DNA from: Prinia subflava
Taxonomy: Eukaryota > Chordata > Aves > Passeriformes > Cisticolidae
Direction: 5' to 3'
Length of the DNA stretch: 64,000 nucleotides
NCBI RefSeq assembly: GCF_021018805.1
Contig: NC_086259.1
Coordinates: 14,785,001 to 14,849,000, forward strand
Under the pieces are notes generated by a model that searched no databases, was not told the DNA's origin, and worked only from the letters and a program-made list of their open reading frames with translations. Of the stretch, positions 12,301-59,800 are shown one piece after another. Position 1 is the stretch's first letter. The number at the start of each line of letters is the position of its first letter. The position numbers were made by a program, and so were the translations under genes.

Positions 12301-15300
12301 TCAGTCAAAGGAGGTTGGAATGATTTGAGGATTTCTGTGCTAAGCAATATGTTGCCTTTTTGAGGCTTACTGAACCTGATGGTTTCCTTGTCTCCATTGC
12401 TTTTGAGTTATGGGTGAACAAAACACAACTTCTCAGAGAAGCTTTAGTGTTAATGAAAGAGCTTGTAGACACAAGGAGGTGACCAAAACCAGTCACCAAA
12501 CAAAATTGAATAGTGCTGATACTACAAAGATTGGTCTTAACTTGTGTTACTCAATGATTTACAATTTGGAGCGTGCGTCCTGTGAAGAGCATCTCAATTA
12601 GCTCAGGGATATGTTTATGTAAAAGCAATCCTGATGCATTTTTTAAACTTCAGAAATAGACTGCAGCTAGCTGATGGATTTGGAGTATTTTCTTGATTTG
12701 CTGGATGTAATCATGGGATATTTGTGGGATATATTTAGTTTGGGTGATGACTGCTCGCGGGGCTGGCTGATGCGGGGCTGTGCCATGGGAGCAGCTGACA
12801 GCTCTGGTTATGTCATGTACAGCTGGGGTGAGCCATACCAGCCTAGAGGGAATTTCAGTTGCCTTGAATTAGCCACATAATGCACAGATCCCTGAACAGC
12901 CTGATCAAGATGTACAGGCCACCTTACCTCAGTCTTTGCACTCTCAGTAGTATTGGTGCCTCTGAATCCATAGTCCTGCTGTAAAAATTAAACTTATTGC
13001 TGATGGGGTGGAGGAAGGGAGAATGTTTTATAGTCACCTCATCTTGTGAGAAAATCAAAATTGTTGCCCGTTAATTTCCTTTCTTTAATTATTTTTTATT
13101 TAACCTTAATATTTCAAACAACTTCAGAGCAAAATGACTTGTGTTTGAATTTTTTGGTGGTCTGAAATGCAAAAGTGTTTTTTGCTTCTGCAGGTTGTTA
13201 CTAATGGTTTATCATTGCAATGACAAAAATCACTGTGCTGTATCTATAGATACTGTTTAAGTGCTCTTCCAAATAAGTGAGAGGAATGTCAACCCAATGG
13301 ATTTCATGATTTGCTCTTTTTCCTGGTATAGCATCTAATTTAAGCTACCCAGAGGCATGAATTTTCATGGTAAAAACTGCATCAATATTCAAGTACAGAG
13401 ATATTTTTCCTTAATTTTTCAGGTTGAACAATCACAAAATTATACATCTTCAGGATAAATATGCTTTGGAATATTTTAATGTATTCTTAAGCATAAGAAA
13501 TTCATATGCATGGATAAATAGGAATTTTTCTTTCCCCTTCATGAACAACTAGGTTTGTTTCTTCCTTATCCTATCCAAACCCCCCTGTCTGGATAAAGAT
13601 TTACAAATATTTTTTAATCCATTTCCAAGAAGTATTTGAGAACAAGATCATCTTGTCTTCATTGCTATCTAAATGGAGGAACAGTCCCCCTCCAAGAAGC
13701 TGGCTTTACTGAAGGACAGCTTGTTTAGTGCAGTTGATATTTAAGATTGAGAGGTTTGTTTCTAATGTTGTCTTCCTGAGAGGGAACACTTCTTGGCTGG
13801 GTATAGCATTACATATGCTAATGACAGCAGGATGTATAAAATACCTACTAAAAATGTGCTGTGCCTTTCTAGTTGAGGAGTTTTAGGAGAATGCCATCCT
13901 GGATGGAAGCTAAAAGCCTGTAATTTGGTATCTTTTAAAAGAAAAGCCTTTGAGCTCCTCAGCCAGGCTTAGAATAACAAAGTAATGGACCTGAATATAA
14001 CAGTTGAACACTGCAGTGTGTGGAAGAATTGTGTGGCAACATCAAATTGTGTTTGACACAAGGAGCTTTCAGATGACTTCAGACAGCCACAGGATGGCAC
14101 TCCTGTGCCATCTCAAAAATAGATAAAATTGAACAGTGGTTTGGGCTGAGAAGACCTGGTTGAAGGAAGGAACAGTTACTGCTGTATCCTTAGGAAAATC
14201 AAATAATAAATGGTATCTGAACATTCCTGTCTGTAAAGTGATTGGAGGCTGAGTGTCTCTTCAAAGGAAAGTCTAAGAGTTTTTGATTTTCAGATGTTCA
14301 GTGTGGGGAAAAAAGCTATGGCTTCAAAAATATGGGCCATCAACATGAAATTCACTATGCAATATATGTCTGCAGTGAGTGGGGCACCTGTGAAACTCCA
14401 GCTTGTGGAATTGCAGTCTAACAGAGGAGAAACTGTTAGAACAATAGATTTGAGTTTATAAACATGCTTTAAAACTAGGTTAATTTGCCTTTGCCTGTGC
14501 AGTTAAAAATTTTTGCAGAATTTTGTGTGACTTTCCTGGCACCTCATCTACAACCAGGGTCTTTGACATATTTCTCTTCATCACACGAGGAGATGTGATC
14601 AGTGTGTGCAGAGTGTGCCCTAATAAACAGAGCCAGCTCCTTCTTATCCCATCTGAGAACCTGATTAAGCTCCTCCACTTCATTATAGATTTCAACTGCA
14701 TTCCACCTTGCTAACACTGTTTTAATCTACTTAGCTTTTCTGAGCAGTTGCAGTCTTTTTTTGATGAATCTTGGACCACAGTTCCCCTTAATCAGTGTCT
14801 CCTTTCTCTTGGAATTGTTGCTCAGAGCAGCAGTAGAAGCCTTGTGGTCCTTACAGAGAGATGAGCTGAAAAGGCAGAGTGCTAAAGACCAAACCCAAAA
14901 AATGGAACTGTTCTGTCGTGCTTCTTTCTTGCTGAAATCTGCTGTGCTCAGCAGAAAGAGTGGAACTGAGTGCATATATTGTTACTTAGCTTTTCTGCTA
15001 AGGATGAGAGTGTGGAGCAGCAAATTTGAATTACAGATATGTTGGTCCCCTAGAAGGGGAACTGCTACATTGCCTGTTTGGTTTGTTTTGGTCCAGCCTG
15101 ACCTTTTTTGCTTTTCTAAGGCCTTTAGGAAAAGGCAGGACGGTGGATATGTTCATGGCTGCTGGGTGTTTTTTGTTACACCTTTCTGGCTTCAGAACAG
15201 CAGCTCCCTGGACATCTTCAGAGGGAGAGCTGGTCCTGATACCCCAGAGGGTGAAGTGTCTTCTCTTTTGGCTGAGGCTACCAGCTCAGTGTCGTTACAA

Positions 15301-18300
15301 ATAAGTTCATTTTGATAGAATATGTGAATGAACTTCGGTCACTGCTGTCAGCAGAGCGGGCTAAATATATCAGGGAGGAAATGTCTGTTCTCCCCATTCC
15401 TTCCCAGCTGATCCTTAACCCTTAATTCACAGCACTCTCGCTAAAGTGGGAGTCAGTATGGACCCAAAGAAGGAAACTGAGAAGAAATTGCCCATGAAGT
15501 CAGTGGAAAACAAGAACAAATTTTCTCAGGCAAAGCTGTTGGCAGGAGCTGTGAAACACAGAAGGTTAGTTTCACACCTCTATAAATTCATGAGGAACGG
15601 AACCCAGTTAGCAATGTAAAGGGAGACAGGCCAAAACTGCCTCCAGAGAGTGAGGTGTAAACCTTAGCCCTAAAGAAAAAAGGGGGAAGGTATAAGAAAA
15701 GACCAGTCTTGTTTCTATAGGCTCTCACAAACTGTGGGGAAAAACATGAAGCAAATCAAATAGATAAGTGTGTGTAATGCAAGTGGGTAGGATCTTCATT
15801 TTAGAGTGCCAGGCTTGGGCAATCCTGCTTGAGGTTTGAGGGAATCTGTTTTACATCTCTGTTTGTAGATAACAGTGTCATCTCACGAGTAGAATTCCAT
15901 TCAGGTTGCCTCATTTATCAGCCAATTCTACCTGTGTTGAAAATGGATTGTTTTAATTGCTGCTGGGGGGACAGCATGGGGGAGACAAGGTTGCAAGAGA
16001 GGAGCTTTGTGTATCAGTTTGGTCCTGGGGATATCAGAGAAACTTGCCGTGTTCCTCAGTGATCTGCACTGATACATCAACACCCTTTTCATCCCAGGGA
16101 GGTGACAGCTGGGTTTGTAGTGTTTTTACTGCTTTGATCTTGGCCTGCAAGCACAGCTGCTGGTGTGCTACAGGTTATGGAGAAACCAGGCATGTGGGAC
16201 CAGACTTATTTCCCACAGATGAATCATCTAATACTTAAGATGATTACTGACATCTCAAAATTCAGTGTGTTCAAATCGTCTCAGAGAATGTGAGATTATT
16301 TTTGAAGCTTATCTTGTAGGGTGATGTTTAGCTCCCAGTACAGGAGTTAATTGCATGTCTGAAAACTGAAGTAAGCACTTCCACCACCTAATGTCTGTGG
16401 GGTTGGGTGAGAGTTTGGGTTTTGGGAAGGCAGAGAAGAAAAACCCTGAGCTGATAACAAGCAGCCAGTAAGGTTGGTTTTGTCTTGTAACTAATAGTAC
16501 TTATCGCAGTGGGATGTAGAAGAGGAGCTGGCATGTGCTTAATGGTACTTCTAAAGTCTGCAGATGGCATCTGTTTAAAGGGAGCATCTTAACTGACATG
16601 TCAGTGCCATTGCAGACTTGCTTTGCAGTCTTCTATTTTTGCCATCTTATCTTTTATTCCAAAGTGGCCCAAAGCAAGTGTAGTGTGAGCTCAACATCTG
16701 CTCCCTGAGCTTTGTAATTTCCTGTAAAGGATGTATTGCTATTAAAAGCTCTCTGCAAAGAATAACCTTTCATCTGTACTGCATGTTCTGATAGGGACCG
16801 AAAAGAGTTAATGCATAATAATGCTCATGCTTCATCAGTTCATCACTGCTGAATCTGGGAAGCATTTGTTTATGTGGATGCCTTAGAATCGGGAACATGC
16901 AGGAGCAGGGGGGAGGGGGATCTGAGCAGTGACAGGGGAGAGCTACAGAACCCCTGAAGAGTCAGAAGTCCAAGTCATGCTCCTTTCTCCCAGTGCCACT
17001 TTGGACCCAGAAAGGACCTTTCTGCACACTGCAGCTCTGTGAATTGCTGTCAGACTCTCTGGGCTTACTGGGTGCAAGATTTCTAGATGTTTTAGAAAAG
17101 GCTCTCTAGGTGCTTGAAGGAGGGGAAGGAAGCCCTGCAAGGAAAAAGTCATGAATATTGGCACCACGAAGCATGGTAATCATCCACGTGTGCAAGGCTG
17201 TGGTCATGTGGGTGTCTGAAGCACAGGTAGTCATTCCCCTGTGGGGCACATCCTGCTGAATAGGCAGCTCTGGGTTGCTGTGCAAGGGGTTTAACTTGAG
17301 CTCTGAGGTGTGTTCCTTTCCCAGCTTAACAAGTGATACTTGTAGTGTAGGTGTTGATGCTTCCTTGGATCGTGCATGTTCCCCAAGGAGCCTCAGCTAA
17401 TGGTCATCAGGGAACCCTGCTGGCATTTGCTGTAGCATTTGAGGCAAGGTGTAACAATGACTTCACAGTAATTAAGTGGTTGCCTATGAAGAACAAGACA
17501 CTTTCGTGTTTTTTCCACAGTTCAGATGGTGGTAACAGTGTGAAGAGGTTGAAACTAGACACTGACCACGAGGAAAAGAATCAAGGTATGTCCCAACTGC
17601 TGCATGTGGGAAGCTGTGTGTCTGTCACTGAACAGCAACTGAGCTGGGGTTAAATCTCACAGAGGCTTTGCTTTTCTGTTCCTTCACTGGGCAAGACAGC
17701 ACGGACTTTGGTTGGCACGCTCTCTTTTAAAGCAGTAGGAATGGTAAGTGTGGGTGCTGACAGCCTTTGTGGAAAATAGGGCTGCAGGGAACCTCTGTAG
17801 GTTATCAGGATGTCCCCTGCCCAAACCAATCCTGACAGATGTTTGTCTAAGGAACTCTTAAGTCTCCACTGATAGAGACCGTGCATCTTCCTTTGAGAAT
17901 TTATTAATCTGAAAGAGTTTAACCTGGCAGCTAATGGAATTGTCCTTAGGTGCATTTCAAGCCTAATGCTTGTTTTGTGGACAGGAGACATGAGGAACAG
18001 ATCATCCCCTTCCCGTTCACAGCAGCATTGCATGTATTTGTGTACATCCACTTCAGCTGTATGCTCTGAAGTGATTCAGTCCATCCTGAAATCAATTTGT
18101 TTCAGAAAATTGTGAGGAACTAGAAGAAAAATTAAGTTGTGTTTCAGCTTTAGCTGTCAGGGCTGCAATTGACTTGCTGTCAAGATCCTGTGACACAAAT
18201 CGGGTGAGCTGCAGTTGTGTAACGACAACCCAAGGCGCTTCCTGAATCTCCTTCTGTTCAGTAAACTTTCAGAACAGCAGAAATAATTAATTAGCCATGG

Positions 18301-18928
18301 AAGATGGGAGATGTTGACTAGCAGAAAAATGGAATAAAACTTTTTCTCAACTATTCTGTCGGATTGCAAAAAAAAAATACTCAATTACTTAAAGCAGAGC
18401 CATTTATTCTTATTTAGTGGGTTTGGTATTTGACAAGCATCAAACTGACAACTTAAGAATAAAAAATCTGTAATGCCAGCATAGAGCTGGGTTTAAACTA
18501 GTGATGAGAAGAAAAAAATCCCCTGAGGTAGCAAGTCTTTCCTGTCAGAATGGCTTTATTACAGCATAAAGCTGCCTTATGCTTTAATTAAATCCTGAAA
18601 TCATCTGCTGCTTATGTGGGAAATGCAGGTGAGTGACACGTGGCAGTTCCTGGGCTGATTGAAAGCCCTTTCCTGCGCTCCAGCTGTTGACTGAGGTTTC
18701 TCTCTTGCAGAAAAGCCCTCCTGTGTTCCCTTGGGGAGCAGCTCAGTGGGAGGCTCCACAGTGCATTGTCCCTCAGCAGCCGTGTGCATCGGGATTCTGC
18801 CCGGCCTGGGCGCCTACTCGGGGAGCAGCGACTCGGAGTCCAGCTCCGACAGCGAAGGCACCATCAATTCCACTGGCAAGATTGTCTCCTCTGTCTTTCG
18901 TGGCAACAGTTTCTTTGATGGTCCATAA
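9246..18928 (+). CDS. PSME3IP1: PSME3IP1 (FAM192A/NIP30/PIP30), complete coding sequence, 6 coding exons, 255 aa
   Basis: Joined exons 9246-9375, 9565-9663, 11494-11615, 15431-15564, 17521-17585 and 18711-18928 give 768 bases, i.e. 255 codons plus TAA. Human protein is 254 residues. The start has a good context (A at -3, G at +4) and begins MDGGDG. The N-terminal NIP30 region (about residues 1-110) is charged and helical: [20 protein letters not shown], then [13 protein letters not shown] and MVRGLDEDE. It is followed by [15 protein letters not shown], the basic NSVKRLK stretch (a likely nuclear signal), and the conserved [14 protein letters not shown] segment (residues 208-221). Next comes a Ser/Asp/Glu tract at residues 222-232, rich in CK2-type sites. 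In mammals this nuclear protein binds the PA28-gamma (PSME3) proteasome activator, and CK2 phosphorylation of this C-terminal tract is needed for the interaction. The reading frame is intact. The third coding intron is of the AT-AC class. The gene is tail-to-tail with CPNE2. Confidence 0.97.
9565..9663 (+). CDS. PSME3IP1: PSME3IP1 exon 3
   Basis: The acceptor is TTCCTTTCAG and the donor GTAAGC. The 99 bases encode [20 protein letters not shown] and FEEQFKF, the most conserved part of the NIP30 domain. An in-frame stop lies downstream if the donor is not used, so readthrough from 9664 would truncate the protein. Confidence 0.95.
9664..11493 (+). other. PSME3IP1: PSME3IP1 intron 3
   Basis: A conventional GT-AG intron (GTAAGC ... 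TTTATTCAG) in AT-rich DNA. I see no repeat or nested gene that I can name. Confidence 0.7.
11494..11615 (+). CDS. PSME3IP1: PSME3IP1 exon 4
   Basis: The acceptor is TTTATTCAG. The 122 bases encode [20 protein letters not shown] and the [19 protein letters not shown] helix. The exon ends at codon 117 in phase 0, directly before ATATCCTTT, so the donor is the U12 AT-type and not GT. Confidence 0.93.
11616..15430 (+). other. PSME3IP1: U12-type AT-AC intron of PSME3IP1
   Basis: The 3815-base intron begins ATATCCTTTG, matching the U12-dependent AT donor consensus. It ends TTCAC, preceded by a perfect branch-site block TCCTTAAC at 15412-15419, about 12 bases before the acceptor; this short spacing is typical of the minor spliceosome. 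Using the adjacent CAG as a GT-AG style acceptor would give CAC TCT CGC TAA, an immediate stop, so the AC acceptor is required by the reading frame. No GT donor near 11615 would keep the frame. I see no identifiable repeat inside it. Confidence 0.92.
15431..15564 (+). CDS. PSME3IP1: PSME3IP1 exon 5
   Basis: Follows the AC acceptor. The 134 bases encode [20 protein letters not shown] and [16 protein letters not shown], aligning with human KVGISQENKKEVEKKL and [16 protein letters not shown]. The donor is GTTAGT and the exon ends in phase 2. Confidence 0.94.
15565..17520 (+). other. PSME3IP1: PSME3IP1 intron 5
   Basis: A GT-AG intron (GTTAGT ... TTTTTTCCACAG). Nothing recognisable lies inside. 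Confidence 0.7.
17521..17585 (+). CDS. PSME3IP1: PSME3IP1 exon 6
   Basis: A short 65-base exon between TTTTTTCCACAG and GTATGT. It encodes [20 protein letters not shown] then NQ, including the basic VKRLK cluster that may act in nuclear import. Confidence 0.94.
17586..18710 (+). other. PSME3IP1: PSME3IP1 intron 6
   Basis: A GT-AG intron (GTATGT ... TCTCTTGCAG). An acceptor-like TTTCAG near 18100 is followed by nothing matching the protein, and the frame joins directly without an extra exon. Confidence 0.7.
18711..18928 (+). CDS. PSME3IP1: PSME3IP1 exon 7, terminal coding exon
   Basis: Encodes residues 184-255. [20 protein letters not shown] is essentially identical to the human segment. The [15 protein letters not shown] tract follows, then [16 protein letters not shown] and TAA at 18926-18928. 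The Ser residues in acidic context are the family's CK2 sites for PA28-gamma binding. Confidence 0.97.
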
Positions 18929-19460
18929 CAAAATCCCTCCGTGTGTAATGTAGTGCAGAATATCTTCCAAAGCCCTGATGGATGCTTGTTGCATCCTTCT
19001 GCCCCAAATATAATCTTTCTAGCTAACCTCTCAACTTTAATACACTCAGATATTCCTAAAGTAACTCATTATTTACCCCACCCCCCATCCCAAACTTTCC
19101 ATTTCTGGGGTGCATACTGAGCCTGGAAGAAAAGCTGCCATCCTAAGGCAGAAGGCACACCTAACCATGTCACAAAGGTCTGAGGGTATGGAGGAGAGAG
19201 CTTTATCTTTTACAATTCTTATGGAAAGAATTATGTTGATTTAAGAAGTTTATACAAGACTAACAGGCAAAAAATAATCACTTGAAGCAGTGAAGTCTTG
19301 TAGAAGCAGCCATGTGTTCTGTTTTAAAATGTCATTTTTATTCTGTATTTGAAAAATGGGGGCAGAACCAAATTTGAGCAGATGGTGAAGTGTAGATTGC
19401 CATGACACTGTAAAGAAGTTTTAGTGTTACATGATTAAAGACGTTCTGAATGCATTTTTT
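18929..19460 (+). other. PSME3IP1: PSME3IP1 3' UTR
   Basis: The non-coding sequence after the stop is AU-rich. It reaches an ATTAAA at 19434-19439 followed by a T-rich downstream stretch (TGCATTTTTTATCTCTG), a plausible cleavage and polyadenylation site. The exact end is inferred. Confidence 0.6.
19434..19439 (+). promoter_or_regulatory. polyadenylation signal ATTAAA (PSME3IP1)
   Basis: The common variant hexamer lies about 505 bases after the stop codon, with a T-rich element 15-30 bases downstream. Confidence 0.6.
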
Positions 19461-22164
19461 ATCTCTGCCTGTGCCATTCATAATTGTTCTCATTCCATTA
19501 ATCAATTTCTGCTCTACTCAACCAGCCCTTCCCTCAAACCACCATCCACAAGAGGTGTAGGTCAGCTTCCCACAAAAGCAGAGGTGTTGATGGAAAACTT
19601 AGTCTGAGTTCACAGAAACTGCAGCTGCCTTCTCTTCTCAAAGGCTGTGGCTGCAGCACCAGGGCTTGACAAGTCGTGCAGCTTTTCAGCAGCAGTGTCC
19701 TGAAGTGCATGAATCCAGGTGGGTGGGACTCCCCTGTTCAGCCAAACTCCTTTGTAGTAAAGCTGGAGAATTCCAGAAGTAGGGCTGAGGGCTCATCCTT
19801 TTAATCTCAGTGTGCTGATGGGATTTTGGAGGGTTGCAACAGCTCAGCTCAGCTGCTTAGGGGTGGAAGTGTCTTTGCCAAACCCCCACAGCACTCCTGC
19901 TCTATGTAGTGCCCTTGTGAGACAGCAGCTGGTCAGTGTGTTCCAAAGGGCACTTACCTGGAGGGACATGTCAGGGGGCAGCTGGACTAAAAGCAGGGAA
20001 AACAAGGCCTGTAGTGGATTCATGCCTTGAGTGTTGAATTTTTCCAAAGGAAATGGGGAGAGTTGTGCTCACAATGAAGCTGTCCTTAGCCAAATACCCT
20101 TTCTGTTTGTACAGCTCTGTTCCACAGTCAGATCCTTACAAATACACTGAAATTCCTCCCCTATTCTGGGCTGCCTGGCACCTCCTGTGTTTGCTCTAGA
20201 GTTGCTCCTGCCTCTTCTAGCTGCTGTAATTATGGCACTTTCAGGTAGAAAATTAGTAGATCTCGTGCAGCCTCTCTAATGCTTTGCTTTTGGTGACTTT
20301 CATCTTACTGAGCTATGGAATGAAATGGAAGTGGTGCACAAAATAAAAAAAACGTTTTTTAAAATTAAAGTTGCATGGGCAAGAGCCTCAAGGAGTTGGT
20401 ACAAGAGCTGCTGGTGTTCTTCCCTAGCATTAAAATAGATCAGTAATCTGACTGTGGAGTCAGAGCAGCCTGGCCCAGCTGTCAGCATGTTGGGGCTATT
20501 TTCCTGAGGGATATCTTGCACAGCTGCAGTCAAAATGCCTGATTTAGACAGAAATTTATAGTGGGAGTTTCCAGCCCACTGTGGCAAATGCAGTGCTGGG
20601 CTGGAGGTGAGAGGGTGTGTATATTATGGTGTGTACATTAGGGTGTGGATATGGGGGTGTGCAAGGCCAGGAGGAGACATAATCCAGGAAAAGCAGATGT
20701 GCAGGCCCTCTGCCTTTCTCCTGTTCCTAGAAGAATGGAATAGAACACTTGGGGAATGCCTTTGAGTCTGAGTCAGCTCTGCTGTTCTCAGGACCTGGCC
20801 CGTGTAAACGAAGTGCAGAGCTGTCCCAGCTCCTCTCTCCATGCCTTGGTCCCATTTACCTTGGTACATCTGACATTAAAATACTCCAGTGCCCTGGGAG
20901 ATGTGCTGGGAAATGCACATTGCATGGGATGTAGGATAAATCAGACCTGAAAAGGGCAGCTGTGGCAGTAACCTTGCCTCAGGCTGCCAAAGCTGGAGAT
21001 GAAGAGCTTTGGCTGGCTGCAGCAACTCTCATTCATTGGTGGATTTAGATACTTTTTTTTTTTGTTATTTTTAAGGAAAAAACATGACTGCATAGTGTGT
21101 GCTTCATCCCCTCCCCAGGGACAGCTCAATAAACCGCTTGTTGTCTGTGCTAGTTGTTAAAGCTTCAGTGAGGTGTTAAAAAAACCCGACAAACCCCCAC
21201 AAACACTCTACTAGCAGAAGAGCTTACAAGCTCCTGCAGCTGCGTGTGAGGTTCTCTTATGGAAATTTAAAAAAAAAAAAATTTCCAAAGCCACAGACTT
21301 CAATCTGGAAGCTGAGCTGGATACAGCATTATTTTTAAACAAGCCACCCTTCAAAGGCTGCTTCTCCCTTTGGAAAAGGGTGGTGTTGGTTGTTTATTTT
21401 CCCTTCCAGGAGGTTTTGCAAGGCCAATGTTTCTCAGAGCAGTCCCACCTCTCCCCAGGGATGGGGTCTCACCCAGTGCTGTGCCTGGAGCCAGCTGTGT
21501 GCTGGTGACTCGGTGGCAGTAGTGACAGCCACGAGGTTGCTGGCAGAGAGCACAACCAGCAGCACAGGCCTGTGCAGAAAGGGCTGCAGGCTTTATACAG
21601 GGACAGCAACCTCCCACCTCAAAAGCTTCCATTAATGGGGAGGAGACTCAAGTCTACTTGAGTTTGGAGTAGGGCTGGTGATCCCTGCCGGATATTCAAC
21701 AGGATACTCAGCTTCAAAAGACCTTAATCTAGTTAGGAACAGCATAAAGCAGCAATTAGCACATTGCTGATGAGCAGCTCAAAGGAGCTGCTGGAAAGCA
21801 GAATTTCATTACCCAGCCCATCTTCTCCCAGGCAGTAGGGAGCTTTTGTTACTCAGACTTGGAAAATTTTCTAGAGTTGAAGCAGCAGTGAACCATGAAA
21901 CTCCCTTCAATGGTTTGTTGTGGGGTCACTGGGGTTTTCCCAAACACAACAGACTCAGCTCAGGCAGACATTACTAAGGGTATGCTGCCTTCCCCAGGAT
22001 ATCCACCTTCACTAAATCTCCCTCTGGGATGCTGCCTTTGACAGTGTGGGGCAGAGCCAGCAGAGCAACTGAGGCACCAGGACAGGCCCTGTCAAGGTGA
22101 ATCCAAACACCCAGTACTGCTGACAGCATAAGCTGCTCCCAGACCTTCCCATCTAGCAGACTCT
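19461..22164. other. intergenic region between convergent genes
   Basis: About 2.7 kb separates the PSME3IP1 and CPNE2 3' ends. No protein-like frame is visible. It holds a degenerate GT-rich tandem repeat (about 20606-20660) and a short perfect A/T hairpin (21261-21286). Confidence 0.6.
20606..20660 (+). repeat. degenerate GGTGTG(N) tandem repeat
   Basis: About four copies of a 13-16 base unit built on GGTGTG follow each other: GGTGTGTATATTAT, GGTGTGTACATTAG, GGTGTGGATATGG, GGTGTGC. The copies differ, indicating an old microsatellite-like array. Confidence 0.5.
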
Positions 22165-22646
22165 TATTTTAAATGTCCAAGTTTCTTTATTAACCTGAGT
22201 ATAACAAATATAACATGTACACAGTATAAAAATGAACACAGAACCTGACAGGTGTACAGGTACAACACAAATACATGAACTATACAACGACCAGTTCATT
22301 GAATGATAATAATATATTAAGCATTTCATTGCTTGGAAAAAGCAAGTTTTGATCATAAAAATTGTATCCTGTACCACGGAAATTATACAAAGTACATTCA
22401 ATACTGAAAAGTGACTCAACAGAGCAGGACCAAGGCATGGCCTGGCTGCTTAGTGTTACCTTGGGCCAAGACTGTACAAAATGAATCCAGACGCTTTGCT
22501 GGGATGAGTCTTAAGAACTTAGCAATTAAATTAAGAAGTACAAAGTGTTTCAGGGAGGGTATTCTTCTCTTAAAAGCATGTAGGACGTGCTTTTGGCAGG
22601 ACCAACAGGCTTCGGCAACATGCAGAGGGTGCAGCCTGGCACAGCT
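22165..22646 (-). other. CPNE2: CPNE2 3' UTR
   Basis: About 480 bases follow the minus-strand stop. The end is set by an AATAAA read on the minus strand at 22186-22191 (TTAATAAAG). The UTR is AT-rich beyond 22.45 kb. Confidence 0.65.
22186..22191 (-). promoter_or_regulatory. polyadenylation signal AATAAA (CPNE2)
   Basis: The canonical hexamer on the minus strand lies about 455 bases beyond the stop codon. Confidence 0.7.
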
Positions 22647-59105
<36,459 letters not shown>

Positions 59106-59300
59106 CGATGAGAAATCACGAGCCCCAAGAGCAGGAGAGCCAAAGAGAGGGGGAGCCCTGAGCCCTGAGGGTGTTTCCGCAATCCTCAGCCGTCCTCGCA
59201 GAGCCCGGGGCTCCAGGGCGGCAATCGAAAGCAAAACCCGCTCCTCCACACCCCCGGTGACGTGGGGACAAGGCCAGCACCGCTGGTGGCACGGCCGGGA
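59106..59300 (-). other. CPNE2: putative CPNE2 exon 1 (5' UTR)
   Basis: On the minus strand CTCATCG/GTAAGTGGG is a near-perfect donor (last exon base 59106) at the 3' edge of a GC-rich, CpG-containing stretch. The coding exon 2 acceptor at 53996 needs such a partner. The 5' boundary is arbitrary. No coding role is claimed. Confidence 0.45.
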
Positions 59301-59493
59301 GGAGCCGCAGGGGCCGGGCGAGTGCTGGGAGCGTGCTCAGAAAGTCACAGAGTGGGAAAACAAAACAAAACCAAAAAAAAAACAACACAGGAAAAATTCC
59401 TTCCTCAGATGCGGAGAGGAAACAGAGCGGCTCTGACGCTGCCACCAGGCAGGGGCAGCGGGTGCCCGTGCAGGGGGCAGAGCCCGCCGCGGT

Positions 59494-59560
59494 GCCAGCC
59501 CTGCCCTCGCTGCCAGCCCTGTCCTCGCTGCCAGCCCTGTCCTCGCTGCCAGCCCTGCCC
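59494..59560 (+). repeat. 18-bp GC-rich minisatellite, about 3.7 copies
   Basis: The unit GCCAGCCCTGTCCTCGCT is repeated with only a C/T variation at one position, and a final partial copy follows. Confidence 0.9.
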
Positions 59561-59625
59561 AGACCCGTGTGCGCCTTCCAGGCCAGGCTCGGACACAGAA
59601 AGGGCAAATAAGGAGCGGGGCGAGG

Positions 59626-59800
59626 CGAGAGGGAATTTCTCAGTGCCGGTGTGAGAGGTGCAGCAGTCAGCACAAGCAGCATTGGCTGTTGTAGCGCATT
59701 AGGGCAGGTTTCATCAGGAAGAGTTCATTGGAGATGCCACTTGATTAGGCTGTCCTGAAACACTTTGTCCTTCTGTGTGAGGTACCAGAGTATCTCAGTA
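59626..59800 (-). repeat. inverted repeat, right arm (about 175 bp)
   Basis: Reverse-complement partner of 58238-58413, lying just upstream of the putative CPNE2 promoter. The spacer between the arms is about 1.2 kb and not itself self-complementary as far as I can see. Confidence 0.85.

Larger units (their letters stand above)
59106..59660 (-). promoter_or_regulatory. CPNE2: GC-rich promoter-like region of CPNE2
   Basis: Local GC and CpG content rises over about 550 bases, including CCGGTGACGTGG (a CRE half-site) near 59255-59266, and is flanked by ordinary intronic sequence. It is the best promoter candidate upstream of CPNE2, although a second small CpG-rich patch lies at about 59820-60130. 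Confidence 0.4.

Noticed and set aside
15425..15432. CAG acceptor at the start of PSME3IP1 exon 5 (conventional GT-AG intron)
   Set aside because: Using it gives CAC TCT CGC TAA, an immediate stop, and there is no matching GT donor; the AT-AC reading restores the conserved protein.
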